Assembly (NCBI GenBank): GCA_016182055.1
Contig: JACOYD010000031.1
Span: forward strand, 1 to 18,634
Source: Candidatus Microgenomates bacterium
Lineage (GTDB): Bacteria; Patescibacteriota; Microgenomatia; Levybacterales; JACOYD01
Direction of reading: 5' to 3'
DNA: 18,634 bases
Below, piece by piece: positions 1-6,274 of the stretch. The notes below the pieces were generated by a model that worked only from the letters and a program-made list of their open reading frames with translations, did not search any database and was not told where the DNA came from. Position 1 is the stretch's first letter. Every line of letters starts with the position of its first letter. A program made the translations under genes and the position numbers.

Positions 1-1
1 C

Positions 2-241
2 ATCGGTTTTATTGTTTCTTTTGTCACCTATCTGGATGACATGGTGGTTTTAATGCCTCTTTTTATAGGAGATCATACTGCCAAATTGTTCCGCGTAGCG
101 GGAATATATCTGGCAGCTTTGACTCAAATTGTGCTGGTGATTTATTTCAGCAGACAATTAAGCCGCATTAAATATAAAAAAGAGCTTGCTACTCTGGCTC
201 TGGTGATTTTGGCAACACTGGTATGGCTGGGGGTAATTTAA
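2..241 (+). CDS. C-terminal part of a small multi-pass membrane protein (5' end outside window)
   Basis: The frame is open from the first complete codon to a TAA stop and encodes at least 79 residues. About three hydrophobic segments are visible, roughly residues 1-20, 30-50 and 60-79. The first contains a membrane-embedded acidic pair (sequence TYLDDMVVLMPLF). An acidic pair in a first helix of this kind recalls CadD-like cadmium-resistance and LysE-type exporters, but the similarity is too short to assign a family. A basic loop (SRIKYKKE) separates the last two helices. The protein ends directly before a terminator-like hairpin. An internal ATG at 41 could start a 66-residue version, but the open frame upstream is equally hydrophobic, so truncation by the window edge is more likely. 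Membrane location is well supported; function is unknown. Confidence 0.6.
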   Translation: MGFIVSFVTYLDDMVVLMPLFIGDHTAKLFRVAGIYLAALTQIVLVIYFSRQLSRIKYKKELATLALVILATLVWLGVI

Positions 242-260
242 TGTGACAAGGGTTAGAGGA

Positions 261-276
261 ATTCTAGCAATAGAAT
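261..276. other. Perfect hairpin with GCAA tetraloop
   Basis: ATTCTA and TAGAAT (6 bp) enclose a GCAA loop. It lies just after the membrane-protein stop and just before the T-tailed hairpin at 288-316, whose loop also contains AGCAAT. It may be the first half of a tandem 3'-end structure. No T run follows it directly. Confidence 0.45.
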
Positions 277-287
277 CTCTTGGGATA

Positions 288-316
288 AGACCTCAGCAAT
301 GGGGTCTTTTTCTTTT
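288..316 (+). terminator. Rho-independent terminator after the membrane protein
   Basis: The 7-bp stem AGACCTC/GGGGTCT has one G-U pair and a 6-base loop (AGCAAT), and is followed by a T-rich tail (TTTTCTTTT). It ends the plus-strand transcript of the preceding gene before the convergent minus-strand gene that ends at 462. Confidence 0.7.
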
Positions 317-349
317 AATTAACAGAGACTTACTTGCAGGTAACATAAA

Positions 350-378
350 TTTCTGGTAATCCCATTGTAAGTTATAAT
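350..378 (+). promoter_or_regulatory. Isolated perfect -10 box (possible promoter, no gene seen)
   Basis: TATAAT at 373-378 is a perfect -10 hexamer, but the sequence 17 bases upstream (TTTCTG) is a poor -35. No plausible gene follows on this strand: a 14-codon frame from 385 ends at TGA. The next real gene (462-1703) is on the opposite strand, so any transcript would be antisense to its 3' end. It may be chance in AT-rich DNA. Nothing else recognisable was seen in 317-461. Confidence 0.2.
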
Positions 379-461
379 ACCTTTATGCATACTCGGAGCT
401 TTGGCCGACAGATAGGAATGATTTGATAAATTCATGCAGTCTGTACAAGATATCATCCGGC

Positions 462-1703
462 TCACATTAGGCAGGAGAAGGGGTGGGAGGGGTCGGTTTT
501 AACAATTCCTCCCCACTCAACGGCCGTGAAACCGTTTCTGACTACAGGCGTTATAGTTGGTGCGGACGCCTCAATTTTCTCCTCCAGCGCTTTGAAATAA
601 AGCGTGACCCGGATTATAGCATTGGGTAATGGGTTAATGGTTAGCGGCGCAATAGTGTTTAAGTTATTTTGAGAGATAATGCCCACAAAGTAATATGGTG
701 ATTTTGGCAGAGCTTTGAGCCAATAGTCGGCAAACTGCGAGCTTTCTTTGCTATTTAGTCCAAGTTTTGGCAGCAAATCGGCAAACAGCTTTGTCAGCCC
801 GTTTTGCTCAATCACATACCCCTCCTTTGGTTCTTCGATGAGATTATCGGGAATTTCCGCCTCATAGTAGAGATAGTCAAACGTTTTACTCTGGTAGTTG
901 ATTTGTCCGCTTGGGTTGGCCAGTACAGACCAGCCGTTTGGCGGATACTGGGGAATGGTCAGCGTCAGCTTGCCTTGCGGTTTTATGGAAACGTTGACAT
1001 TCGTTTGGGTCTCGGGATAAAGATAAATTGCCGGCTTGCAGTAGGGTGAAAGCCAGGGAGCCTTGGGTTCTCTTTCGATAATATAAGTTTTAAGCTGGAG
1101 CGATTGCTCTCCCGGTTCGTCCGGAGGCGGTTTAAGGCGAAAAGAATCTCCCGGGTTGCTTGTTGCCTTGCAGTTTCTAATAGGGTCGGGAATTCCTAAT
1201 TGCGCATCCTTCAATCTAATGTAAGCGTCAAACCGTGCTTCACCCACGTCGCCCGGACAGTCCTTGCAGGTATAAATGAGAAGATCGTTTTCAATGGCTA
1301 CGCAACGGCCTCCAGGCGGACCTGCAAAAATCATATCCCTTTTTTCATCGCCGCGACAACCGCCGCCTGCCTCATCAGACGTGTTTATAAAAATCCGTTC
1401 TCCGGTAGCTGGTACATCAAAACCTGAATATTTGATATGTCGAACATCCTCAACCAGAATGATATCTGTTTTAAGAAGCGCGTATTCATCGCCGGTAGTT
1501 GGGTCCGGAAAACGAAATCTCTTACTTAAATCTTCTGACGGTTTGCAATTTGCTCCATTGCCCGAATCGCAGCATTGGTAGGCAGCTTCCGACGGAATGG
1601 ATACAGCATCGGAGAGTCTGTCGGTGGAAAAACCTCCAATTAAAAGAAACGCCGCTAAAGCAATAATGCCGATAATCAAAAGCTCCATTTGTCCCCGCTG
1701 CAT
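462..1703 (-). CDS. Exported or membrane-anchored cysteine-rich protein with CKPxIYLYPE domain, function unknown
   Basis: This encodes 413 residues if started at ATG 1703. One N-terminal hydrophobic segment (about residues 8-25, preceded by QRGQMELL) looks like an uncleaved anchor or a pilin-like/class III signal. The mature part has about ten cysteines (about residues 44, 45, 53, 116, 134, 146, 149, 178, 222 and 411), suggesting a disulfide-stabilised extracellular protein. The C-terminal half starts with CKPAIYLYPE (about 222-231), followed by alternating beta-type sequence and YLYYE. I recall CKPxIYLYP proteins from CPR and some other bacteria without an assigned function. A longer frame opens at TTG 1742, but that TTG is the first triplet of a TTGACG -35 box, so the internal ATG just after the -10 box is preferred. 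The gene stands alone, divergent from the next one. Confidence 0.7.
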   Translation of the reverse strand: MQRGQMELLIIGIIALAAFLLIGGFSTDRLSDAVSIPSEAAYQCCDSGNGANCKPSEDLSKRFRFPDPTTGDEYALLKTDIILVEDVRHIKYSGFDVPATGERIFINTSDEAGGGCRGDEKRDMIFAGPPGGRCVAIENDLLIYTCKDCPGDVGEARFDAYIRLKDAQLGIPDPIRNCKATSNPGDSFRLKPPPDEPGEQSLQLKTYIIEREPKAPWLSPYCKPAIYLYPETQTNVNVSIKPQGKLTLTIPQYPPNGWSVLANPSGQINYQSKTFDYLYYEAEIPDNLIEEPKEGYVIEQNGLTKLFADLLPKLGLNSKESSQFADYWLKALPKSPYYFVGIISQNNLNTIAPLTINPLPNAIIRVTLYFKALEEKIEASAPTITPVVRNGFTAVEWGGIVKTDPSHPFSCLM

Positions 1704-1712
1704 ACTATATCT

Positions 1713-1742
1713 ATTGTAGGCATTTTTTATACTGGACGTCAA
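1713..1742 (-). promoter_or_regulatory. Sigma70-type promoter of the exported protein gene
   Basis: On the minus strand, TTGACG (1742-1737), an 18-base spacer and TACAAT (1718-1713) precede ATG 1703 by nine bases. Transcription would begin at or almost at the start codon, giving a leaderless or nearly leaderless mRNA. This promoter also argues against the TTG 1742 start. Confidence 0.65.
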
Positions 1743-1746
1743 GGAG

Positions 1747-1752
1747 TATAAT
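1747..1752 (+). promoter_or_regulatory. -10 box of the glycoside-hydrolase gene, back to back with the minus-strand promoter
   Basis: A perfect TATAAT ends six bases before the GTG start at 1759, again the geometry of a leaderless transcript. No convincing -35 is seen at 17-18 bases upstream (T-rich only). The two divergent promoters lie side by side, so a regulator bound between them (for example at the GACGTC palindrome, 1735-1740) could affect both; that is speculation. Confidence 0.5.
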
Positions 1753-1758
1753 TGGGCT

Positions 1759-2931
1759 GTGAAAAGAACGATAATTTTTATAAGCAGAGCTTGTCAGCTC
1801 GCTTACAGCTTGCTGATAGCTATTATAATTATTGTAACTTTTATGTCCTCCCAAAAGGCTCTGGCAGTTGTAGATCCTTTGTCTTTTTCCAATAACCGTT
1901 TTGGCATACATATTCTTTTTCCGGAGGAACTGGAAGCGGCGGGGAAGCTGGTCAACAGCAATGGCGGCGATTGGGGCTACGTGACAATTCCCATTCAATC
2001 GACAGACCGAAATTTGAAAAAATGGCAAAAGTTTATGGATGAGGCCAAAACTCTCCACCTGATTCCTATTATTCGTCTTGCCACCTTTGCTTCCGGCAAT
2101 CTCTGGACCAAACCGACTATTTTTGACAGTATTGATTTTGCTAATTTCTTAAATTCCCTGGAGTGGCCTGTAAAAAATCGCTACATTATTGTTTACAACG
2201 AGCCAAACAGTTATCTGGAATGGGGTGGAGTTGTTGATGCGGCCGGCTACGCCCAAGAGCTTTCCCATACCATTGACGCATTCAAACGGGTAAATGATGA
2301 CTTTTTTATAATTTCGGCCGGCCTTGACAGCTATGCGCCTCCAAGAGGCAGTTTGTATCAAAATTCCTATCAATTTTTGCTGGAAATGGATAGAGTTGTT
2401 CCCGGCATATTTAAGCGGATTGACGGTTTTGCCAGTCATTCCTATCCCGCCAACAACTTTAGCCAAAGTCCCCTGGTTTCTAATGGAGGGGGTATTGCCA
2501 GCTATCGTCAGGAACTCTTCTTTATCAAAAGCCGTTTTGGCGTAAATAATTTGCCTGTTTTTATTACGGAAACGGGTTGGCAGCAAAACTATGTGGGGCA
2601 GAGTCAAACCGCCCTATTTTATAATTACGCTTTCAAACAGGTCTGGCAAGATAAAAATATTGTGGCCATCACCCCTTTTGTGCTTAATGGTCAAAACAGC
2701 GCTTTTAGTGGATTTTCGTTGATTAACAATGATGGAAGGGTTTCCCCGGTTTTTAGCAGTATTGCTTCTCTGGCAAAAGTCAGCGGTCAGCCGCCTTTAA
2801 CGGAGCCAGTTGAATTTTTGTCAAAAAACATCTGGCGGCCGGTCAAAAACTTTCAATTTATGGAAACTAAATCGCATGTCATTACCATTAGTCCGCCCTG
2901 GAAAGCTTTCTTAAAGTGGTTTTTTGGTTAA
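1759..2931 (+). CDS. Secreted glycoside hydrolase-like protein (clan A type TIM barrel)
   Basis: This 390-residue protein has an N-terminal signal sequence (basic KR, hydrophobic about 11-30, possible cleavage after ALA about residue 36). It is followed by a domain with hallmarks of clan GH-A glycosidases: YNEPN with the likely acid/base Glu148, ASHSYP with His227, and FITETGW with the likely nucleophile Glu271, on the expected late beta strands. GIHILFPEEL and DWGYVTIPI resemble early strands of such barrels. The substrate cannot be read from sequence; a cell-wall or environmental polysaccharide is plausible for an exported enzyme. The GTG start at 1759 follows a TATAAT box by six bases and gives a complete signal peptide. 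The 3' end overlaps the convergent dinB gene by 44 bases. Family membership is good; specific activity is unknown. Confidence 0.75.
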   Translation: MKRTIIFISRACQLAYSLLIAIIIIVTFMSSQKALAVVDPLSFSNNRFGIHILFPEELEAAGKLVNSNGGDWGYVTIPIQSTDRNLKKWQKFMDEAKTLHLIPIIRLATFASGNLWTKPTIFDSIDFANFLNSLEWPVKNRYIIVYNEPNSYLEWGGVVDAAGYAQELSHTIDAFKRVNDDFFIISAGLDSYAPPRGSLYQNSYQFLLEMDRVVPGIFKRIDGFASHSYPANNFSQSPLVSNGGGIASYRQELFFIKSRFGVNNLPVFITETGWQQNYVGQSQTALFYNYAFKQVWQDKNIVAITPFVLNGQNSAFSGFSLINNDGRVSPVFSSIASLAKVSGQPPLTEPVEFLSKNIWRPVKNFQFMETKSHVITISPPWKAFLKWFFG

Positions 2932-4096
2932 AAATAACTCCCGGAATAATACTCCAAAAACCGTGTTTTTTGCGGATTAAATCCAGAGCTGCCTCAATGT
3001 GACGTGTGACTTTTTGCGGCTGTTCAAACAGAGAAGGCTGGGAAACACCAGTGGTAAGCCCAAAAGTGCTAATGCCAATTAAGCGAAGAGCAGTTTTTTG
3101 ATCCCAGGAAGTATAAAGAAGCATTTTGGCCTGCTCAAAAATAGGCCTGGTGCTATTGGAAGGAGCAGCTAATTTTGCCTGATGTGTTTTGGTTTGAAAT
3201 AAACTAGTGCGAAGTTTAAGTACCACGCCTCCTGCCAGTTTCCCCTCTTTTCTTAAATCGGAGGCAACACGAAGGGACAAAAAATACAATGTTTGCTCTA
3301 AAAATGAAGAGCTATCACTATCAAAAGAAAAAGTTGTTTCTGCTCCCAATGATTTTTTCTGCCAGGCAAGCACCAGTTCCGTTTCGCCCAGGCCGTTGGC
3401 GGCAGAGGAGAGATAAATGCCGTTTCTGCCAAAAAGCAATACCAGCTTCCCAGGCCTGGCCTGGGAAAGCTGTCCGATGGTGGTAATGCCCATGTCGGTT
3501 AATTTTTCCTCTGTTTTAATCCCTATACCGGGTAAATCGCCAATAGGCAACTTTGCCAGAAATGCTTTCTCTCCTCCTATAGCCACCACGGTTAATCCGT
3601 CCGGCTTTTGATAATTGGACGCCACTTTGGCAACGACTTTATTGGCGGCTATACCAATAGAGGCTGTTATGCCAATTTTTTTTTGAATATCCTGCTTGAT
3701 TTTGGTTGCTAATGCCGGCAAATTTTCGTAATATTCCTCGAAACCATAAAAAGAAAGATAGGCCTCGTCTATTGATATAGGTTCAAGAAAAGGACTGTAG
3801 CTGCTTAAAATCTTATAAAAAGTTTTGGAAGCCAGATTATATTTGGAAAAATGCGGCTCGATGACTATGGCTTTTGGGCAAAGTATTAGAGCTTTATAAA
3901 GCGGCATGGCCGAGTGAATACCGTATTTTCTGGCTGTATAGGAGGCGGCGGCCACCACGCCCCGACGGGAGGGCTTGCCCGACGAAGCCTCGGCGAAGGC
4001 GGGACCGCCAACTACCACCGGTTTACCGGCCAGCTTTGGGTTGTCACGCTGTTCTATAGAAGCAAAAAAAGCATCCAGATCAACATGAAAGAGCAT
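2888..4096 (-). CDS. dinB: DNA polymerase IV (Y-family translesion polymerase)
   Basis: This 402-residue Y-family polymerase copies damaged DNA. Seen in order: FHVDLDAFFASIEQ with catalytic Asp6 and Asp8, SIDEAYLSF (108-116) with Asp110 and Glu111, SIGIAANKVVAKVASNYQKP (147-166), LPGIGIKTEEKL (188-199, helix-hairpin-helix) and a little-finger domain from about 245. QPSLFEQ at 353-359 resembles a beta-clamp-binding motif. ATG 4096 is chosen because the protein then begins MLFHVDLDAF as in the family, and a promoter lies immediately upstream; the longer frame to 4132 would cover that promoter. An abnormal stretch PAFAEASSGKPSR (about 32-44) replaces the short loop between KPVVVGG and RGVVAAASY, and is encoded by a GC-rich repeat (3962-4003). 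Catalytic residues are intact. The gene is monocistronic and its 3' end overlaps the glycosidase gene. Confidence 0.95.
   Translation of the reverse strand: MLFHVDLDAFFASIEQRDNPKLAGKPVVVGGPAFAEASSGKPSRRGVVAAASYTARKYGIHSAMPLYKALILCPKAIVIEPHFSKYNLASKTFYKILSSYSPFLEPISIDEAYLSFYGFEEYYENLPALATKIKQDIQKKIGITASIGIAANKVVAKVASNYQKPDGLTVVAIGGEKAFLAKLPIGDLPGIGIKTEEKLTDMGITTIGQLSQARPGKLVLLFGRNGIYLSSAANGLGETELVLAWQKKSLGAETTFSFDSDSSSFLEQTLYFLSLRVASDLRKEGKLAGGVVLKLRTSLFQTKTHQAKLAAPSNSTRPIFEQAKMLLYTSWDQKTALRLIGISTFGLTTGVSQPSLFEQPQKVTRHIEAALDLIRKKHGFWSIIPGVIFNQKTTLRKLSRAD
3962..4003 (-). repeat. In-frame GC-rich repeat inside dinB
   Basis: This 42-base GC-rich stretch encodes PAFAEASSGKPSRR in the dinB frame, in a surface loop of the palm region. 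The surrounding gene is much more AT-rich. From memory, PAFAEASxGKP-type peptides recur in unrelated proteins of CPR genomes, which suggests a dispersed repeat that inserts in frame. Only one copy is present in this window, so the repeat status rests on that recollection. Confidence 0.55.
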
Positions 4097-4103
4097 TAAC
4101 CAA

Positions 4104-4132
4104 AGTATAATCCGAAAATAACCCAAACACAA
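4104..4132 (-). promoter_or_regulatory. dinB promoter, leaderless geometry
   Basis: On the minus strand, TTGTGT (4132-4127), a 17-base spacer and TATACT (4109-4104) are followed seven bases later by ATG 4096. The start codon falls at the expected transcription start, so the mRNA is predicted to lack a 5' leader. No LexA-like palindrome was recognised. Confidence 0.65.
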
Positions 4133-4153
4133 GATAGTTTTTAATTTTTGTGG

Positions 4154-4159
4154 TAAAAT
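4154..4159 (+). promoter_or_regulatory. -10-like box before the YkuK-like gene
   Basis: TAAAAT ends 13 bases before ATG 4173, which would give a leader of only about six bases. The -35 region is poor. It is the only promoter-like sequence between divergent dinB and the plus-strand gene run starting at 4173. Confidence 0.4.
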
Positions 4160-4172
4160 ATGTCTTACGGGT

Positions 4173-4676
4173 ATGAAAAATGGTTTTTACAGTCCCAGCT
4201 TAGGCAGTATAGACGAAGAACGGGCAATTGACGATATTGTTGCTTTTGTACGCCAGGACAAAGACGCCTTTTATAATTTAGCCATAGGCACTGACTCTCA
4301 TGGACAAGATCCTGCCAGTGTTTCGCCAGACAAGACTGTAGAGTTTGTTACAGCCGTAGTTATTCATCGCAAAGGCTATGGCGGAAAATATTTTTGGCAG
4401 AAAAAGACTGTGGACAAAATTACCACGCTTCGCCAGCGCATTTATATGGAAACCATGCTGTCGGTAAATTTTGCCCAGAATTTTATTCCCAAGCTTAAAA
4501 TGGCCCTGACCAACGGAGAAAAATACGATCTGGAAATTCACATTGATGTGGGGGAAAAGGGGGAAACACGGGAGATGATCAAAGAAGTGGTGGGAATTGT
4601 AGTTGGTAATGGTTTTACCGCCAAAACCAAGCCTTATTCATATAGCGCGTCAAATGTAGCGGATAAGCACACCTAA
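4173..4676 (+). CDS. YkuK/DUF458 family RNase H-like protein
   Basis: This 167-residue protein matches the DUF458 (YkuK) family of predicted RNase H-fold proteins, whose cellular role is not established. Supporting motifs are GTDSHG (39-44), EIHIDVGEKGETREMI (121-136) and the C-terminal KPYSYSASNVADKH (153-166). Acidic residues Asp41, Asp125 and Asp164 are candidate metal ligands. The length is normal for the family and the C-terminal motif is complete, so the gene looks intact. It opens a tight gene run: the Nudix gene starts five bases after its stop. No Shine-Dalgarno sequence is seen; a -10-like box lies just upstream. Confidence 0.85.
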   Translation: MKNGFYSPSLGSIDEERAIDDIVAFVRQDKDAFYNLAIGTDSHGQDPASVSPDKTVEFVTAVVIHRKGYGGKYFWQKKTVDKITTLRQRIYMETMLSVNFAQNFIPKLKMALTNGEKYDLEIHIDVGEKGETREMIKEVVGIVVGNGFTAKTKPYSYSASNVADKHT

Positions 4677-4681
4677 TTTTT

Positions 4682-5104
4682 ATGATTTACGAACATTCGG
4701 CAGGGGGAATAGTTTTTAAACCTTCAAAAGGCAACATAGAAATTCTTTTAATTAAAGATAAAAATAACAATTGGACTTTTCCCAAGGGACTAATTGAAAA
4801 AAGTGAAAGCCCAAAAGAGGCGGCCAGACGGGAAATTGCCGAGGAGGCAGGATTAGAGGGGATAGTTTTAGTATCGGAAATAGATATAATTCACTATTTT
4901 TACCGCTTTCACGGCAAACTTATCAACAAAACAGTAGATTTTTTCCTTTTCCAGTATAAAGGAAGGAGAACTCCCCAGCCGCAGAGAAAAGAGGGTATCT
5001 CAGAGGCCAACTGGTTTGAGGTAAAAAAGGCTTTTTTAATTATGGGCTATCCCAAATCAAATAATCAGATTTTGGAGAAGGCCTTAAACTTAATTGAGCA
5101 ATGA
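4682..5104 (+). CDS. Nudix hydrolase
   Basis: This 140-residue protein has a perfect Nudix box at residues 36-58 (Gx5Ex7REIxEExGL: Gly36, Glu42, Arg50-Glu51, Glu54-Glu55, Gly57). The family cleaves nucleoside diphosphates linked to another moiety, using divalent metal at the box glutamates. The N-terminal SAGGIVF and the WTFPKG just before the box are typical of small house-cleaning or diadenosine-polyphosphate-type Nudix enzymes. The substrate cannot be determined from sequence. The gene overlaps the next by the ATGA arrangement (start at 5101), indicating translational coupling. Confidence 0.92.
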   Translation: MIYEHSAGGIVFKPSKGNIEILLIKDKNNNWTFPKGLIEKSESPKEAARREIAEEAGLEGIVLVSEIDIIHYFYRFHGKLINKTVDFFLFQYKGRRTPQPQRKEGISEANWFEVKKAFLIMGYPKSNNQILEKALNLIEQ

Positions 5105-5490
5105 AAAATTTAGAATGGAATGAAGCCAAAGATATCAAAAAAGACATCAGTAAAATCCTGCGTGTTTTGGAATTTCCTCATATTAAAAAAGCAAGAATTT
5201 TTTGTTTTAGAACTTATGGTTCAAAATCCCGCTCCTATGCCCGCATCTGGTCGTTTCCCAAAATTTTTCAACTGGCATTGAGGGTGGCGCCAGCCTATGT
5301 AATAGAAGTTTTGGGAAAATATTATGATAAGCTCTCTGCCGATGAAAAGAAGAAAGTACTTATTCACGAACTTTTGCACATTCCGAAGAACTTTTCCGGA
5401 GCGCTTCTTCCCCACCGAAGCAGAGGAAGGCACCTGGGAAGGGAAGTGAACGGATTATTTGAGCAATACAAACGAGCGTCTAGTAGCTAG
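5101..5490 (+). CDS. Putative zinc metallopeptidase (HExxH protein)
   Basis: This 129-residue protein carries HELLH (89-93), the classic zinc-binding and catalytic motif, followed by HIPKNFSGALLPHR, where His105 could be the third ligand. ARIFCFRTYGSKSRSYARIW and the short single-domain layout resemble the small phage-type metallopeptidase family (PhageMetallopep-like) often found in CPR genomes. No signal peptide or membrane segment is seen, so a cytosolic role is likely; the substrate is unknown. It is coupled to the Nudix gene by ATGA overlap. The last residues (ASSS) and the TAG stop are encoded by the start of a CTAG-rich repeat, so the native C terminus may once have been different. Confidence 0.7.
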   Translation: MKNLEWNEAKDIKKDISKILRVLEFPHIKKARIFCFRTYGSKSRSYARIWSFPKIFQLALRVAPAYVIEVLGKYYDKLSADEKKKVLIHELLHIPKNFSGALLPHRSRGRHLGREVNGLFEQYKRASSS

Positions 5491-5575
5491 CGTCTAGCGC
5501 CTAGCGTCTAGTTATAACTTAAAAAGTTTTTAGTTGTAGTTTTACGTTTTGATTTTTGAGTTTTGATTTTTATAT
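5476..5575. repeat. CTAG-rich repeat followed by a T-rich tract, upstream of holA
   Basis: GCGTCTAG occurs at 5476-5483, 5490-5497 and 5504-5511, with related CTAG units (GCTAGCG, GCGCCTAG) between them. This is followed by an AT-rich stretch with two near-copies of GTTTTGATTTTT (5547-5571). The module spans the end of the metallopeptidase gene and the whole gap before holA. From memory, similar CTAG plus AAAATCAAAA-type modules are common between genes in CPR assemblies. No promoter was recognised in it. Confidence 0.6.
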
Positions 5576-6265
5576 ATGATAACTGTGCTTCATGGAGATG
5601 ACACTATTGCCTCCAGGCAAAAGCTTACAGAGCTTAAAGCCAAATTTGCTGATTATGAGCAGGTGGGACTTATCGGTGAGGCGGCCGACCCTGCCGAAGC
5701 AATCCAGCTTTTTGAGGCAAATTCGCTTTTCAGCCTAAAAAAACTTATTATTCTGGAAAGATTTATTGAGACTAAAGATAAAAAAAAGCTGGCCCTCCTG
5801 TTTAATCTTTTTAAGAAAAATCGTGATTGTGAGGTAGTTTTTTGGGAGGCTAAGGAAATCAAAAAATCACTGTTTGATTTTTTCCCCAAACAAACCACGG
5901 TTTTATTGTTCAAAGAGAATCAACCGGTCTTTCGCTTTCTGGAAAGCTTGCGTCCGGGAAATACCAGGCAGATGCTCTCGCTTTTTCACCAAACGCTTAA
6001 AAATGAAGACGATCAGCGAATTTTTTATATGCTGGTTCGGCAATTTCGTCTGCTTTTGGCAATTGTCACTCACGGCAGAATTTCCGAAACCGGGCGATTG
6101 GCGCCGTGGCAAAAAGGCAGGCTGATGATGCAGGCAAAATATTTTTCTAATGAGAGACTAATAAAACTTTACCAAAAACTGTTTGTCATGGAAAAAGGCT
6201 TAAAAACCGGCACAAATGCCATGCCTCTTTCCCATGCCCTTGACCTTTTTTTGCTGGAGATTTAA
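5576..6265 (+). CDS. holA: DNA polymerase III delta subunit, short form
   Basis: The delta subunit of the clamp loader opens the beta sliding clamp. This copy has 229 residues, against roughly 330-340 in most bacteria. The N-terminal LHGDDTIASRQKL and the middle SLFSLKKLIILERF / VVFWEAKEIKKS match the delta N-terminal domains. The C-terminal LAPWQKGRLMMQAKYFSNERLIKLYQKLFVMEKGLKTG..AL..FLLEI matches the collar domain. The reduction appears to come from a shorter central region, not truncation, because both ends are recognisable. Its stop is nine bases before the phosphomannomutase start, so the two are probably co-transcribed. The gene is preceded by repeat sequence instead of a Shine-Dalgarno site. 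Confidence 0.85.
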   Translation: MITVLHGDDTIASRQKLTELKAKFADYEQVGLIGEAADPAEAIQLFEANSLFSLKKLIILERFIETKDKKKLALLFNLFKKNRDCEVVFWEAKEIKKSLFDFFPKQTTVLLFKENQPVFRFLESLRPGNTRQMLSLFHQTLKNEDDQRIFYMLVRQFRLLLAIVTHGRISETGRLAPWQKGRLMMQAKYFSNERLIKLYQKLFVMEKGLKTGTNAMPLSHALDLFLLEI

Positions 6266-6274
6266 GATATAATA

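Noticed and set aside
317..461. Small RNA or tRNA between the first terminator and the exported-protein gene
   Set aside because: Only a -10-like box and weak short stems are visible; no cloverleaf, terminator or conserved RNA motif was found.
3954..4010. CRISPR or cassette-like direct repeats in the GC-rich part of dinB
   Set aside because: Only one copy exists, it is in the dinB frame, and no regularly spaced repeats occur anywhere in the window.
4097..4132. Longer dinB frame starting at 4132
   Set aside because: The extra 12 residues cover the promoter and are not part of the family N terminus, which begins MxxxHVDLDAF.
6268..6273. Perfect TATAAT directly before the phosphomannomutase start
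   Set aside because: It ends two bases before the ATG, so transcription would begin inside the gene; the spacing does not fit a promoter for this start and the gene is nine bases behind holA.
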